DNA of 33,312 bases from Mycobacterium sp. shizuoka-1 (GCF_002723835.1 NZ_BEWG01000099.1:1-33312); one strand, 5' to 3'; positions 17,925 to 26,316 are shown, numbered from the stretch's first letter. A program made the numbers and translations. The notes: generated from the letters alone by a model not told the origin.

Positions 17925-17949
17925 TTTTAGTCAGGATTACTGACTAAAA
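17925..17949. promoter_or_regulatory. perfect palindrome, probable MarR operator
   Basis: Perfect 10-bp arms TTTTAGTCAG (17925-17934) and CTGACTAAAA (17940-17949) around GATTA, midway between the divergent DinB-type and MarR genes. On the minus strand it overlaps the downstream edge of a promoter with TTGACT (17975-17970), 18-nt spacer and TATTTT (17951-17946). Perfect symmetry and position make it a strong operator candidate. Confidence 0.7.
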
Positions 17950-17957
17950 TAGACAGC

Positions 17958-17975
17958 TTGACGTACTAAAGTCAA
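17958..17975. promoter_or_regulatory. second inverted repeat at the marR start
   Basis: TTGAC (17958-17962) and GTCAA (17971-17975) flank GTACTAAA. The segment contains TAAAGT (17967-17972), a possible -10 six bases before the marR ATG. Its minus strand, TTGACTTTAGT, resembles the arm GACTTTTAGTC of the neighbouring palindrome, so it may be a second, weaker site for autorepression. Confidence 0.45.
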
Positions 17976-17978
17976 CGG

Positions 17979-18413
17979 ATGGCCGACGACCAGCCCAGCA
18001 CGCCGACGCTGATGTTCATCGCCCACCGGGCCGCCGAGGCTGCGGTGATGGCAGTCGTGAGCGCCGCCGCCGAGGACCTGACCCTGGCGCAGGCCCGGCT
18101 ACTACAACGCATGGATCCCAACGGTATTCGGGTGACCGATCTGGCCGAGCAGGCCGGCGTCACCAAGCAGACCGCGGGCGCGCTGGTCGATCAGCTCGAG
18201 GCCGCGGGTTACGTACGCCGCGCTCCGGACCCGGCCGACGCCCGCGCCCGGCTGGTCATCCTGACCGATACCGGGACCGCCCTGTGCCACGCCGCGGCGG
18301 CCGCGGTGGTCAAGATCGAACAGCAATGGCGAAAACATCTGGGCGCCAAGCGTTATCACGAGCTTCGCGCGGCCCTGACAGATCTGCGGGAAATCACCGA
18401 TCCCTATCGATGA
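17979..18413 (+). CDS. MarR-family transcriptional regulator
   Basis: This is a winged helix-turn-helix repressor type. The 144-residue protein has the recognition region IRVTDLAEQAGVTKQTAGAL (50-69) and the wing with the family D-x-R motif in RRAPDPADARARLVILT (80-96), then a C-terminal dimerisation helix. There is no ribosome site before the ATG, and a TANNNT box lies six bases upstream, so the mRNA may be leaderless. It is divergent from the DinB-type gene and 27 nt upstream of the lipoprotein gene, with which it is probably co-transcribed. Confidence 0.88.
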   Translation: MADDQPSTPTLMFIAHRAAEAAVMAVVSAAAEDLTLAQARLLQRMDPNGIRVTDLAEQAGVTKQTAGALVDQLEAAGYVRRAPDPADARARLVILTDTGTALCHAAAAAVVKIEQQWRKHLGAKRYHELRAALTDLREITDPYR

Positions 18414-18440
18414 TGGCCGCCGGCCTGAGAGAATGCCAGC

Positions 18441-19229
18441 ATGGGCACACCCAGCCGCCGGGGGGCGGTCATGATCTCGATTCTGGCCATCGCAGTCACG
18501 GCTTGCGGCGGGTCGACAAGCACACCGGCAACCACCACGACCGCCACGACCGCGAACGGTGGGACGTCGCCGACGACCGCCGCCCCGGCCAGCGGGGTCT
18601 CCAACCAACAGAAGTACTCGGTCACCCGCTCCACCGCCGGTGACGCCACCGCGGACGGCAAGGGTCGCTGGACGCTGGTCGTCGACACCATCACCGGAGG
18701 CGATCCCCGGGTCGCCGGGGCCTTCAACAGCGCGGTGCACGCGTCGGCGGCCGGTCAGCTCGAACCGGTGAAACGAGATGCCGACCCGGACGGCACGTGG
18801 ACGTTCGACACGCAGCCGCAGATCTACTTCGGCGGCGCGTCGGTCTCAGAGCTGATCAGCGGTCTCTACGTGCACGTGCCGGCCGCACATCCGACCAGCT
18901 CCGTGAGCACGGTGGTGATCGACTCGCGAACGGCGAAGCCGATCACGCTGTCGGATCTGTTCACCGACAAGCAGGCCGGCCTGGACAGGCTGTCGGAACA
19001 GACCAAGACGCTCCTTCCCGCGGTCAGCGGAGTGGGGCCCACGCCGATGGCCGACGAACCGGGCAACGCACCGACCGAGGCGAACTTCGCCAACTGGATC
19101 CCCACCCCCGATGGTCTGCAGATCCACTTCGCCGACTACCAGTTTTTCCACGGCACCCCGACCATCACGGTGCCGTGGTCGGCACTGGACGGGCTGCTGG
19201 CCCCCGGCATGGAGGCGCTCCGGAGCTAA
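18441..19229 (+). CDS. putative lipoprotein with RsiV-like (DUF3298) C-terminal domain
   Basis: This 262-residue exported protein has a lipoprotein signal peptide (basic SRRGAV, then ISILAIAVTAC) with the lipid-bearing cysteine at C22, followed by a low-complexity Thr/Ala/Pro linker (23-52). The folded part (about 58-260) resembles the secreted mycobacterial proteins with a DUF3298/RsiV-type ending: SSVSTVVIDSRTAKPITLSDLF, then LQIHFADYQFFHG and TITVPWSALDGLL near the end. It probably sits on the outer face of the membrane. Its role is unknown. It follows marR by 27 nt and converges on rho across a long inverted repeat. Confidence 0.78.
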   Translation: MGTPSRRGAVMISILAIAVTACGGSTSTPATTTTATTANGGTSPTTAAPASGVSNQQKYSVTRSTAGDATADGKGRWTLVVDTITGGDPRVAGAFNSAVHASAAGQLEPVKRDADPDGTWTFDTQPQIYFGGASVSELISGLYVHVPAAHPTSSVSTVVIDSRTAKPITLSDLFTDKQAGLDRLSEQTKTLLPAVSGVGPTPMADEPGNAPTEANFANWIPTPDGLQIHFADYQFFHGTPTITVPWSALDGLLAPGMEALRS

Positions 19230-19238
19230 GGCCGGCTT

Positions 19239-19281
19239 TTCGGCGCGCAAACGTTCGCCTGGCGACGGCTAGCGCGCCGAA
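19239..19281. terminator. long inverted repeat between convergent lipoprotein gene and rho
   Basis: Perfect 10-bp arms TTCGGCGCGC (19239-19248) and GCGCGCCGAA (19272-19281) with a 23-nt loop that holds a smaller palindrome TCGCC-T-GGCGA. It fills the 60-bp gap between two convergent stop codons and reads the same on both strands, so a bidirectional terminator is likely, although no U-tract follows on either side. Confidence 0.5.
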
Positions 19282-19289
19282 GTCGAGGA

Positions 19290-21245
19290 TTAGTCGAGGT
19301 CGCCGGCGCCCGCGGGGCCGCCGGGAGCGGTCTTGGACACCTGGACCAGGAACTCGTAGTTGTTCTTGGTCTTGCGCAGCTGGCTCATCAGCAGATCGAT
19401 GGCCTGGTGGCTGTCCAGCCCGGACAGCACGCGGCGCAGCTTGTGCACGATCGCGAACTCGTCGGGGCTCAGCAACAGCTCGTCTTTGCGGGTGCCCGAT
19501 GGGTTGACGTCGACTGCGGGGAACACCCGGCGCTCGGCGATCTTGCGATCGAGCTTGAGCTCGGCGTTACCGGTGCCCTTGAACTCCTCGAAGATCACGG
19601 TGTCACCGGTCGAACCGGTCTCCACCATCGCCGTCGCGATGATGGTCAACGAGCCGCCGTGCTCGATGTTGCGGGCCGCGCCGAGGAACCGCTTGGGCGG
19701 GTACAGCGCGGTCGAGTCCACACCACCGGACAGGATGCGGCCCGACGCCGGGGAGGCGTTGTTGTAGGCGCGGCCCAGGCGGGTGATCGAGTCCAGCAGC
19801 ACGACGACGTCCTTGCCCTGCTCGACCAGGCGCTTGGCCCGCTCGATGGCCAGCTCGGCGGCCTGGGTGTGATCTGAGGGCGGGCGGTCGAAGGTGGAGG
19901 CGATGACCTCACCCTTGACCGAGCGCTGCATGTCGGTGACCTCTTCAGGTCGCTCGTCGACCAGCACCACCATCAGGTGGCACTCGGGGTTGTTGCGGGT
20001 GATCGCGTTGGCGATGTCCTGCATGATCGTGGTCTTACCGGCCTTGGGCGGCGACACGATCAGGGCGCGCTGCCCCTTGCCGATCGGCATGATCAGGTCG
20101 ATCACCCGGGTCGTCAGCTTCTCGGTGGTGGTCTCCAGCCGCAGCCGCTGGTTCGGGTACAGCGGGGTCAGCTTGCCGAACTCGGGACGGTTCTTGGCCG
20201 CCTCGACCGGGCCGCCGTTGACGCTGTCGAGGCGCACCAGCGGGTTGAACTTTTGCCGCTGGTTGTTCTGCTCGCCTTCCTTGGGCACGCGGACCGCGCC
20301 GGTGACGGCGTCACCGCGGCGCAGGCCGTTCTTGCGCACCATGTTCATCGAGACGTAGACGTCGTTGGGGCCGGCGAGGTAGCCCGAGGTACGGACGAAC
20401 GCGTAGTTGTCGAGCACGTCGAGGATGCCGGCGACCGGCTGGACGACGTCGTCCTCGCGCAGCTCGGCCTCGTTGCCGCCGCCTTCACCGCCCTGGCGCT
20501 CACCGCGGCGCCGGCGGTCACGGAACCGGCGGCCCCGACGGCCGCCGCGGTCGTCGTCGTCGCGGTTGGCGTCGTCGCCGCCGCCGCGGTTTTGCTGGCC
20601 GCCGCCTTGCTGGTCGCGGTTCTGATCGCGGTTCTGGCCGCCGCCCTGCTGGTCGCGGTTCTGGCCGCCGCCCTGCTGGTCGCGGTTCTCGCGGTTCTCG
20701 GTCTTGGCCTCAGCCGGCTTCTCGCCCTGTTCGGGGCGATTGTCCTGCGATTTCTGCGGGGCGTTCTCGCCACCGGCCGCACCGGCGTCGCGGGTGGCCG
20801 TCCGGCGCTCACGGCGCCGCGGCTCGCCCCCGGTGGGTTCGGCGTTCTCGCGCGGCTCGGCGGCCGGCGCAGGCGCGGCCTCGGCGGCCGGCTGCTCGGC
20901 GGCCGGCGCAGGGGCGGCCGCAGCCTCGGCAGCCGGCGCAGGGGCGGCCTCGGCGGGGCGCTGACTACTGCCGTTGCCGCCGTTCTGATGCTCCTTGATT
21001 GCGGCGATGAGATCGCTCTTGCGCATCCCGGACGTGCCCTTGACACCAACTTTGTTGGCCAGGGCGCGCAGCTCGGGCAGGACCATTGTCGACAGCGAGC
21101 CGGAACGGCCGGCTTCCGCACTCGGGCCGGCCGCAGAGGCCGCTTCCGGTCGAGAATCAGGCGCCGAGGGGATGTCTGCGGTCACAGCGGGCGCATCCGT
21201 GTGCGGGGCGCGCTCTCCAGCCGTGATCAGGTCCGTATCGGTCAC
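19290..21245 (-). CDS. rho: transcription termination factor Rho
   Basis: Rho is a hexameric RNA-dependent ATPase that ends transcription. The 651-residue protein has a short N-terminal SAP-like helical part (51-86, LSTMVLPELRALANKVGVKG), then a very long disordered insertion (about 87-262), first Ala/Pro/Glu-rich, then Arg/Asn/Asp/Gln/Gly-rich with 9-residue repeats. The RNA-binding cold-shock domain (about 268-345) and the ATPase domain with PPKAGKT (399-405) and Walker B VVLLDSITRLGRAYN (481-495) follow. The protein is longer than M. tuberculosis Rho (602 as I recall), and the difference is in the disordered part. It starts at GTG 21245 after GAAAGGAAATCC. Confidence 0.96.
   Translation of the reverse strand: MTDTDLITAGERAPHTDAPAVTADIPSAPDSRPEAASAAGPSAEAGRSGSLSTMVLPELRALANKVGVKGTSGMRKSDLIAAIKEHQNGGNGSSQRPAEAAPAPAAEAAAAPAPAAEQPAAEAAPAPAAEPRENAEPTGGEPRRRERRTATRDAGAAGGENAPQKSQDNRPEQGEKPAEAKTENRENRDQQGGGQNRDQQGGGQNRDQNRDQQGGGQQNRGGGDDANRDDDDRGGRRGRRFRDRRRRGERQGGEGGGNEAELREDDVVQPVAGILDVLDNYAFVRTSGYLAGPNDVYVSMNMVRKNGLRRGDAVTGAVRVPKEGEQNNQRQKFNPLVRLDSVNGGPVEAAKNRPEFGKLTPLYPNQRLRLETTTEKLTTRVIDLIMPIGKGQRALIVSPPKAGKTTIMQDIANAITRNNPECHLMVVLVDERPEEVTDMQRSVKGEVIASTFDRPPSDHTQAAELAIERAKRLVEQGKDVVVLLDSITRLGRAYNNASPASGRILSGGVDSTALYPPKRFLGAARNIEHGGSLTIIATAMVETGSTGDTVIFEEFKGTGNAELKLDRKIAERRVFPAVDVNPSGTRKDELLLSPDEFAIVHKLRRVLSGLDSHQAIDLLMSQLRKTKNNYEFLVQVSKTAPGGPAGAGDLD
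20595..20687 (-). repeat. 27-bp tandem repeats in rho
   Basis: Codons for residues 187-217 of Rho encode NRDQQGGGQ, NRDQQGGGQ, NRDQ and NRDQQGGGQ in succession, that is three full 27-bp units and one partial. Adjacent copies are almost identical at DNA level, which points to recent slippage or unequal exchange and to likely length variation between strains. Confidence 0.85.
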
Positions 21246-21292
21246 GGATTTCCTTTCTTTCCCTCACCCATTCGTCGGGGCAAGGGGTTCTG

Positions 21293-21316
21293 GCATTCAG
21301 CCGATTCGCTGAATGC
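21293..21316. repeat. hairpin in the rho leader
   Basis: Perfect 9-bp arms GCATTCAGC (21293-21301) and GCTGAATGC (21308-21316) around CGATTC, 48-71 bp upstream of the rho start, in the 278-bp gap after thrB. It would lie in the rho 5' untranslated RNA or work as an operator. I see no convincing intrinsic terminator for thrB and no clear rho promoter in the rest of the gap (21246-21523). TTGACG at 21343-21338 is the only -35-like box. Confidence 0.5.
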
Positions 21317-21523
21317 GAAGTCTCACCATCGTCTGTGCGTCAACGGTGATCGCCGGGATACGCGGCTAGATGGCGAACCGTCGGTCCACGAGTTGAACAC
21401 AAGAGAAATTGGTGGTCGTCCTAGTGTCGGCGCAGGAACAGTCGCTGCGATTGCCTGGACGGCACCGAGAATAGCTCCCCCGACCGCCGGAAAGCAAGAA
21501 ACCCCCACCGGCGTGTGCGCAAC

Positions 21524-22468
21524 TCAACGCCTGACCGCGACACCTGAGCTCCAGCGAACTGCTTCGCCGACGCCCATCTCGCTGACGGTGAATCCCTTCG
21601 CGGTGCCGAACTCCACTGCCTCGGCCGGTAGCTCTGCATCAGTTGTCAGCGCCAGAACGGCTGGACCAGCACCGGACAGCACCGCTGCCACCCCACAACG
21701 CCGCAACACCTGGATGTATTCCGCCGAGGCGGGCATGGCCGGTCCCCGCTGCGGTTGATGCAGAACGTCGTCGGTGGCCGTCATCAGCAAGTCCGGCCGT
21801 TCCGTGAGCGCGACCACCAGCAACGCCGCCCGGCTCAGATTGAAGCGGGCGGCCTCGTGCGTGACCTGCTCGGGAAGCAGGACCCGTGTCTCGGCGGTCG
21901 ACGACTTCACCTGCGGGATCCCCGGGAAGACGCGAATGTCCGGATGCAGCCGCAACCGCACCGCCGCATAGGCCGGCGGCGTGGTCTGGGTGTCCGCCCA
22001 CGACACCACCGCGCCACCGAGCACCGAGGCCGATGCGTTGTCCGGGTGGCCTTCGAATTCCGAGGCCAGCTGGATCAGCTGAGCCTCGGTCAGCAGGTCC
22101 CGATCCGCTTGTGCCAGAAGACCATTCGCTGCAGCGAGGCCTCCGACGACCGCCGCGGCCGACGAGCCGAGGCCGCGCGAGTGCGGGATCGCGTTGCGGC
22201 ACCGCACGACGAGCCCGGGGACCTCCACCCCACCGGCCGCCAGCCCGCGGTGCAGCGCGCGCACCACCAGATGCTGCGGGCCCAGCGGCACCTGCCCGGC
22301 GCCCTCCCCCTCGACCTCGATGATCAAGCCGGCGTCGGTGGTCTCCACGTCGATCTCGTCGTAGAGCGCCAGCGCCAGGCCCAAGCTGTCGAAGCCCGGG
22401 CCCAGGTTGGCGCTCGACGCCGCGACCGTGGCGGTCGCGGTCAGGCCGGCAGGCAGGTTGACGGTCAC
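21524..22468 (-). CDS. thrB: homoserine kinase
   Basis: This enzyme phosphorylates homoserine with ATP in threonine synthesis. It is a 314-residue member of the GHMP kinase family. It has the N-terminal ASSANLGPGFDSLGLAL (17-33), the phosphate loop PHSRGLGSSAA (95-105) and the C-terminal glycine-rich VAAVLSGAGPAVLAL. It starts at GTG 22468, 14 nt after the thrC stop, and is the last gene of the argS-lysA-hom-thrC-thrB run. Confidence 0.95.
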   Translation of the reverse strand: MTVNLPAGLTATATVAASSANLGPGFDSLGLALALYDEIDVETTDAGLIIEVEGEGAGQVPLGPQHLVVRALHRGLAAGGVEVPGLVVRCRNAIPHSRGLGSSAAAVVGGLAAANGLLAQADRDLLTEAQLIQLASEFEGHPDNASASVLGGAVVSWADTQTTPPAYAAVRLRLHPDIRVFPGIPQVKSSTAETRVLLPEQVTHEAARFNLSRAALLVVALTERPDLLMTATDDVLHQPQRGPAMPASAEYIQVLRRCGVAAVLSGAGPAVLALTTDAELPAEAVEFGTAKGFTVSEMGVGEAVRWSSGVAVRR

Positions 22469-22482
22469 CGCAGATCCGCTTC

Positions 22483-23568
22483 TCAGGCCAGGCCCAGCGC
22501 GGCGACGACGGCACCCGGATCGACCGGCACCGCCTCGACCACCGGCATGTCGCGCAGCGCGGTGTCGGGATCCTTGAGGCCGTTACCGGTCACCGTGCAC
22601 ACCACGGTGGAACCGGGCTTGACCCAGCCGTCCTCGATCGACTTGAGCAGGCCTGCGATGCTGGCCGCCGACGCCGGCTCGACGAACACGCCCTCGGCCT
22701 CGGCGACCAGGTGATAGGCGGCCAGGATCTCGTCGTCGGTGGCGGCCAGGAAACGGCCCCCCGACTCCTGCTGCGCGGCCACCGCACCATCCCACGACGC
22801 CGGCGAGCCGATCCGGATCGCGGTGGCGATGGTCTCGGGGTTGGTCACCGGCTTACCGGAGACCAGCGGGGCCGCACCGGCGGCCTGCGTACCCAGCATC
22901 CTGGGCAGCCGGTCGGAAAGCCCGTCCCGGTGGTACTCGGTGTAGCCCCGCCAGTAGGCGGTGATGTTGCCGGCGTTGCCGACCGGCAGCGCGTGCACAT
23001 CCGGGGCCGCGCCCAGCGCATCGACGATCTCGAACGCCGCGGTCTTCTGACCTTCGATGCGCACCGGGTTCACGCTGTTCACCAGCGCGATGGTCGGGTA
23101 GTCGGCGGTGAGCTTGCGGGCCAGCTCCAGGCAGTCGTCGAAGTTGCCGTCGATCTGGATGATCTTGGCGCCGTGCATGACTGCTTGCGCCAGCTTGCCC
23201 ATCGCGATCTTGCCCTGCGGGATCAGCACCGCGCAGGTGATGCCGGCCCGGGCGGCGTAGGCCGCCGCCGAGGCCGAGGTGTTTCCGGTCGAGGCGCACA
23301 GCACCGCGCGCTGGCCGCGGGCGACGGCGTCGGTGACGGCCATCGTCATACCGCGATCTTTGAAGGAGCCGGTCGGGTTGAGGCCCTCAACCTTCAAATG
23401 CACGGTGCAGCCTGTCTTTTCCGACAGCCGGGGCGCGCTGACCAACGGGGTTCCGCCCTCGAGCAAAGTGACCGGCGTCCAGTCCGCCGCCACCGGCAGC
23501 CGGTCCCGGTAGGCGGCGATCAAGCCGGGCCACGGGGTGTGCACGGCAGGCGATTTCGTCGAGCTCAT
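22483..23568 (-). CDS. thrC: threonine synthase
   Basis: This PLP enzyme converts O-phosphohomoserine to threonine. The 361-residue protein has the PLP lysine K70 in NPTGSFKDRGM (64-74) and the phosphate-binding glycine-rich loop PVGNAGNITAYW (about 196-207). The length matches the mycobacterial form. The ATG at 23568 overlaps the hom stop by four bases (ATGA), so the two are translationally coupled. Confidence 0.96.
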   Translation of the reverse strand: MSSTKSPAVHTPWPGLIAAYRDRLPVAADWTPVTLLEGGTPLVSAPRLSEKTGCTVHLKVEGLNPTGSFKDRGMTMAVTDAVARGQRAVLCASTGNTSASAAAYAARAGITCAVLIPQGKIAMGKLAQAVMHGAKIIQIDGNFDDCLELARKLTADYPTIALVNSVNPVRIEGQKTAAFEIVDALGAAPDVHALPVGNAGNITAYWRGYTEYHRDGLSDRLPRMLGTQAAGAAPLVSGKPVTNPETIATAIRIGSPASWDGAVAAQQESGGRFLAATDDEILAAYHLVAEAEGVFVEPASAASIAGLLKSIEDGWVKPGSTVVCTVTGNGLKDPDTALRDMPVVEAVPVDPGAVVAALGLA

Positions 23569-24890
23569 TCGCTGGTTCCTTCCAACCGCAGCACGCTGTT
23601 GACTTCCTGGACCGCCTCGTGGTCAGCCAACGCGGCTACCGTCTCGGACAAGGCGGAATCGGTGGCGCGGTGGGTAACCACGACGATGCGCGCGCCGGTG
23701 GGCTGGCCACCCTCGTCGACGATGCCCTCCTGGCGCACCTCGGCGATGCTGACCTCACGCTTGGCGAATTCGGCTGCCACCGAGGACAACACACCGGGGC
23801 GGTCGGTCACCGTCATGCTGACGTAGTACCGGGTGGGGATCATGCCCATCGGCGCGATAGGCAGCTGCGCATACTTGGACTCGCGCGGACCCCGGCCACC
23901 CTGCACGCGGTTACGCGCGGCCATCACCAGATCGCCCATCACCGCCGACGCCGTCGGCGCACCACCGGCTCCCTGGCCGTAGAACATCAGCCGGCCGGCG
24001 GCTTCGGCCTCCACCACGACCGCATTGAAGGCCCCGTTGACAGTGGCCAGCGGATGGGTCAACGGCACCAGCGCCGGATATACCCGAGCCGAAACCCGCT
24101 GCTGGCCATCACTTCCGGTGACACGCTCGCAGATCGAGAGCAGCTTGATGGTGCAGCCCAGCGCCTTGGCCGATTCGAAGTCCTCCGGCGTGATCTTGGA
24201 GATGCCCTCCCGGTAGACGTCGTCGGCGGTGACCCGGGTGTGGAACGCGATCGAGGCCAGGATCGCAGCTTTGGCGGCGGCGTCGTAGCCCTCGACATCG
24301 GCGGTCGGATCCGCCTCGGCGTAGCCCAGCGCACTGGCGTCGGCCAGCGCGGAGCTGTAATCGGCTCCAGTGGAGGCCATTTCGGAGAGGATGTAGTTGG
24401 TGGTGCCGTTGACGATTCCCGCCACCCGCAGCACGGTGTCGCCGGCCAGCGACTGCGTAAGCGGCCGGATCACCGGGATGGCCCCGGCGACGGCGGCTTC
24501 GAAGTACAGATCGACATGCGCCCGCTCGGCCGCCTGCGCCAACTCGCCGGTGGACTGGGCCAGCAGCGCCTTGTTCGCGGTCACCACCGACTTGCCGCCC
24601 TCGAGCGCTGTGAGGATCGCCTTGCGGGCGGGCTCGACCGGGCCCATCACCTCGACGACGAGGTCGACGTCGGCGCGGGACACCAGCTCCTCGACGTTGT
24701 CGGTGAGCATCTCCACCGGCAACCCGCGGTCGCCGGTGACCTGCCGGACCGCGACGCCGCGCAACTCCAGCGGCGCCCCGATTCGCGCGGCCAGGTCGGG
24801 CGCGCTTTCCTCGATGATCCGGACAACCTCGCTGCCGACATTGCCGAGTCCCAATACTGCGACCCCTATGGCCTTTTCGGGTGTACCCAT
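23565..24890 (-). CDS. hom: homoserine dehydrogenase
   Basis: This enzyme reduces aspartate semialdehyde to homoserine with NAD(P)H, the branch point to threonine and methionine. The 441-residue protein has the nucleotide-binding loop VLGLGNVGSEV (12-22), the catalytic region NGTTNYILSEM and EADPTADVEGYDAAAK in the middle and a C-terminal ACT domain (about 355-430, with VTDRPGVLSSVAAEFAKREVSI), which usually gives threonine feedback. It is called thrA in M. tuberculosis. It begins seven bases after the lysA stop. Confidence 0.96.
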   Translation of the reverse strand: MGTPEKAIGVAVLGLGNVGSEVVRIIEESAPDLAARIGAPLELRGVAVRQVTGDRGLPVEMLTDNVEELVSRADVDLVVEVMGPVEPARKAILTALEGGKSVVTANKALLAQSTGELAQAAERAHVDLYFEAAVAGAIPVIRPLTQSLAGDTVLRVAGIVNGTTNYILSEMASTGADYSSALADASALGYAEADPTADVEGYDAAAKAAILASIAFHTRVTADDVYREGISKITPEDFESAKALGCTIKLLSICERVTGSDGQQRVSARVYPALVPLTHPLATVNGAFNAVVVEAEAAGRLMFYGQGAGGAPTASAVMGDLVMAARNRVQGGRGPRESKYAQLPIAPMGMIPTRYYVSMTVTDRPGVLSSVAAEFAKREVSIAEVRQEGIVDEGGQPTGARIVVVTHRATDSALSETVAALADHEAVQEVNSVLRLEGTSE

Positions 24891-24897
24891 TTGGCTG

Positions 24898-26316
24898 TTA
24901 CCTCACTTCCAGACTCAGCAGGTCGTCGACGGTCTCCCGGCGCAGGATCAGGCGGGCCCGCCCGTCGCGCACGGCCACCACGGCGGGACGGCCGATCAGG
25001 TTGTACCGACTCGACATCGAATAGCAGTAGGCGCCGGTGGCGGCCACCGCCAGCAGATCGCCGGGTTGGACATCCCCCGGGATCCAGGCGTCTCGGACGA
25101 CGATATCGCCGCTCTCACAGTGCTTTCCGACGACCCGCGACAGTGTCGGCGCCGCATCGGTAACACGGGAGACCAGCCGGACGTCGTACTCGGCGCCATA
25201 CAGCGAGGTCCGGATGTTGTCACTCATCCCGCCGTCGACGCTGACATAGCGCCGCACCGCACCCGCGCCGATCGCGACATCTTTGACGGTGCCCACCTGA
25301 TAGAGCGTGACCGTGCCCGGACCGGCGATCGCCCGGCCCGGCTCGACGACCAGCCGCGGTGCGGGCAGACCCACCGCCGCCGATTCACTGCGCACGATCG
25401 CGCCGAGCTTGGCCGCGAGATCCGCCACCGGCGGCGGATCATCTTGCGGCAGATAGGAGATACCCAATCCCCCGCCCAAGTCGACGGTGGCGATCTGGGC
25501 GGTCTTGTCCACCCCGAACTCGGCGACGACGTCGCGCAACAGGCCGATCACCCGGTGGGCGGCCAACTCGAAGCCCGCCACGTCGAAGATCTGCGAGCCG
25601 ATGTGACTGTGCAGGCCGACCAGCCGCAGATGGTCGGTGGCGAACACCCGGCGCACGCCGGCCATGGCGGCACCGCTGGCCAGCGACAGACCGAACTTCT
25701 GGTCCTCGTGAGCGGTCGCGATGAACTCGTGGGTATGCGCCTCGACGCCGACCGTGACCCGCAGCAGGACGTCCTGCACCACGCCGGCTTCCCCGGCGAT
25801 GGTGTCGAGACGCTCGATCTCGGTCATCGAGTCCAGCACGATGTGCCCGACACCCGACTTGACCGCGGTGGTGAGTTCGTCGACGGATTTGTTGTTGCCG
25901 TGGAATGCGATCCGCTCGGCCGGGAAGCCGGCGTGCAGCGCAACAGCGAGTTCGCCGCCGCTCGCGACGTCCAGCGATAAGCCCTCTTGGTCCACCCAGC
26001 GGGCAATCTCACTGCACAGGAAGGCCTTGCCCGCGTAGTGCACATTGCGGCCGCCGCCGAACGCCGCGGCGATCTCGCGGCACCGGCCGCGGAAGTCGTC
26101 CTCGTCGATGACGAACAGCGGCGTGCCGTACTCGGCGGCGAGGTCGGTCACCGTCACCGCGGCGATCGACACCTCGCCGTCGTCCCCACGAATCAGATTG
26201 CGCGGCCACACATTCGGCGCCAGCGCCAGCGCCTCGGCGGCGGTCAGCGGCCGGGCGGGCGCGCCGCCGTGGTGAATTTCCTCGGCGTGACGCGGTCCGG
26301 CGGGGTGAGCGTTCAC
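24898..26316 (-). CDS. lysA: diaminopimelate decarboxylase
   Basis: This PLP enzyme removes CO2 from meso-diaminopimelate to give lysine. The 472-residue protein has PLP lysine K97 in HYAGKAFL (93-100), the glycine-rich phosphate loop VDLGGGLGISYLP and the active-site cysteine in GKHCESGDIV. GTG at 26316 was chosen because it overlaps the argS stop (GTGA) and has GGAG five bases upstream. The first 30 or so residues (NAHPAGPRHAEEIHHGGAP) extend past the usual family start, and the M. tuberculosis protein (447) lacks most of them. Confidence 0.94.
   Translation of the reverse strand: MNAHPAGPRHAEEIHHGGAPARPLTAAEALALAPNVWPRNLIRGDDGEVSIAAVTVTDLAAEYGTPLFVIDEDDFRGRCREIAAAFGGGRNVHYAGKAFLCSEIARWVDQEGLSLDVASGGELAVALHAGFPAERIAFHGNNKSVDELTTAVKSGVGHIVLDSMTEIERLDTIAGEAGVVQDVLLRVTVGVEAHTHEFIATAHEDQKFGLSLASGAAMAGVRRVFATDHLRLVGLHSHIGSQIFDVAGFELAAHRVIGLLRDVVAEFGVDKTAQIATVDLGGGLGISYLPQDDPPPVADLAAKLGAIVRSESAAVGLPAPRLVVEPGRAIAGPGTVTLYQVGTVKDVAIGAGAVRRYVSVDGGMSDNIRTSLYGAEYDVRLVSRVTDAAPTLSRVVGKHCESGDIVVRDAWIPGDVQPGDLLAVAATGAYCYSMSSRYNLIGRPAVVAVRDGRARLILRRETVDDLLSLEVR

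Noticed and set aside
20560..20700. Frameshift or assembly error in rho because of the repeated low-complexity part
   Set aside because: The frame stays open from the GTG start to the conserved RNA-binding and ATPase domains, and the repeat unit is a multiple of three.
21323..21508. Possible 61-codon leader peptide upstream of rho (minus strand)
   Set aside because: There is no convincing ribosome site or conserved residue pattern. It overlaps the thrB-rho gap by chance as far as I can see. Ribosome profiling would settle it.
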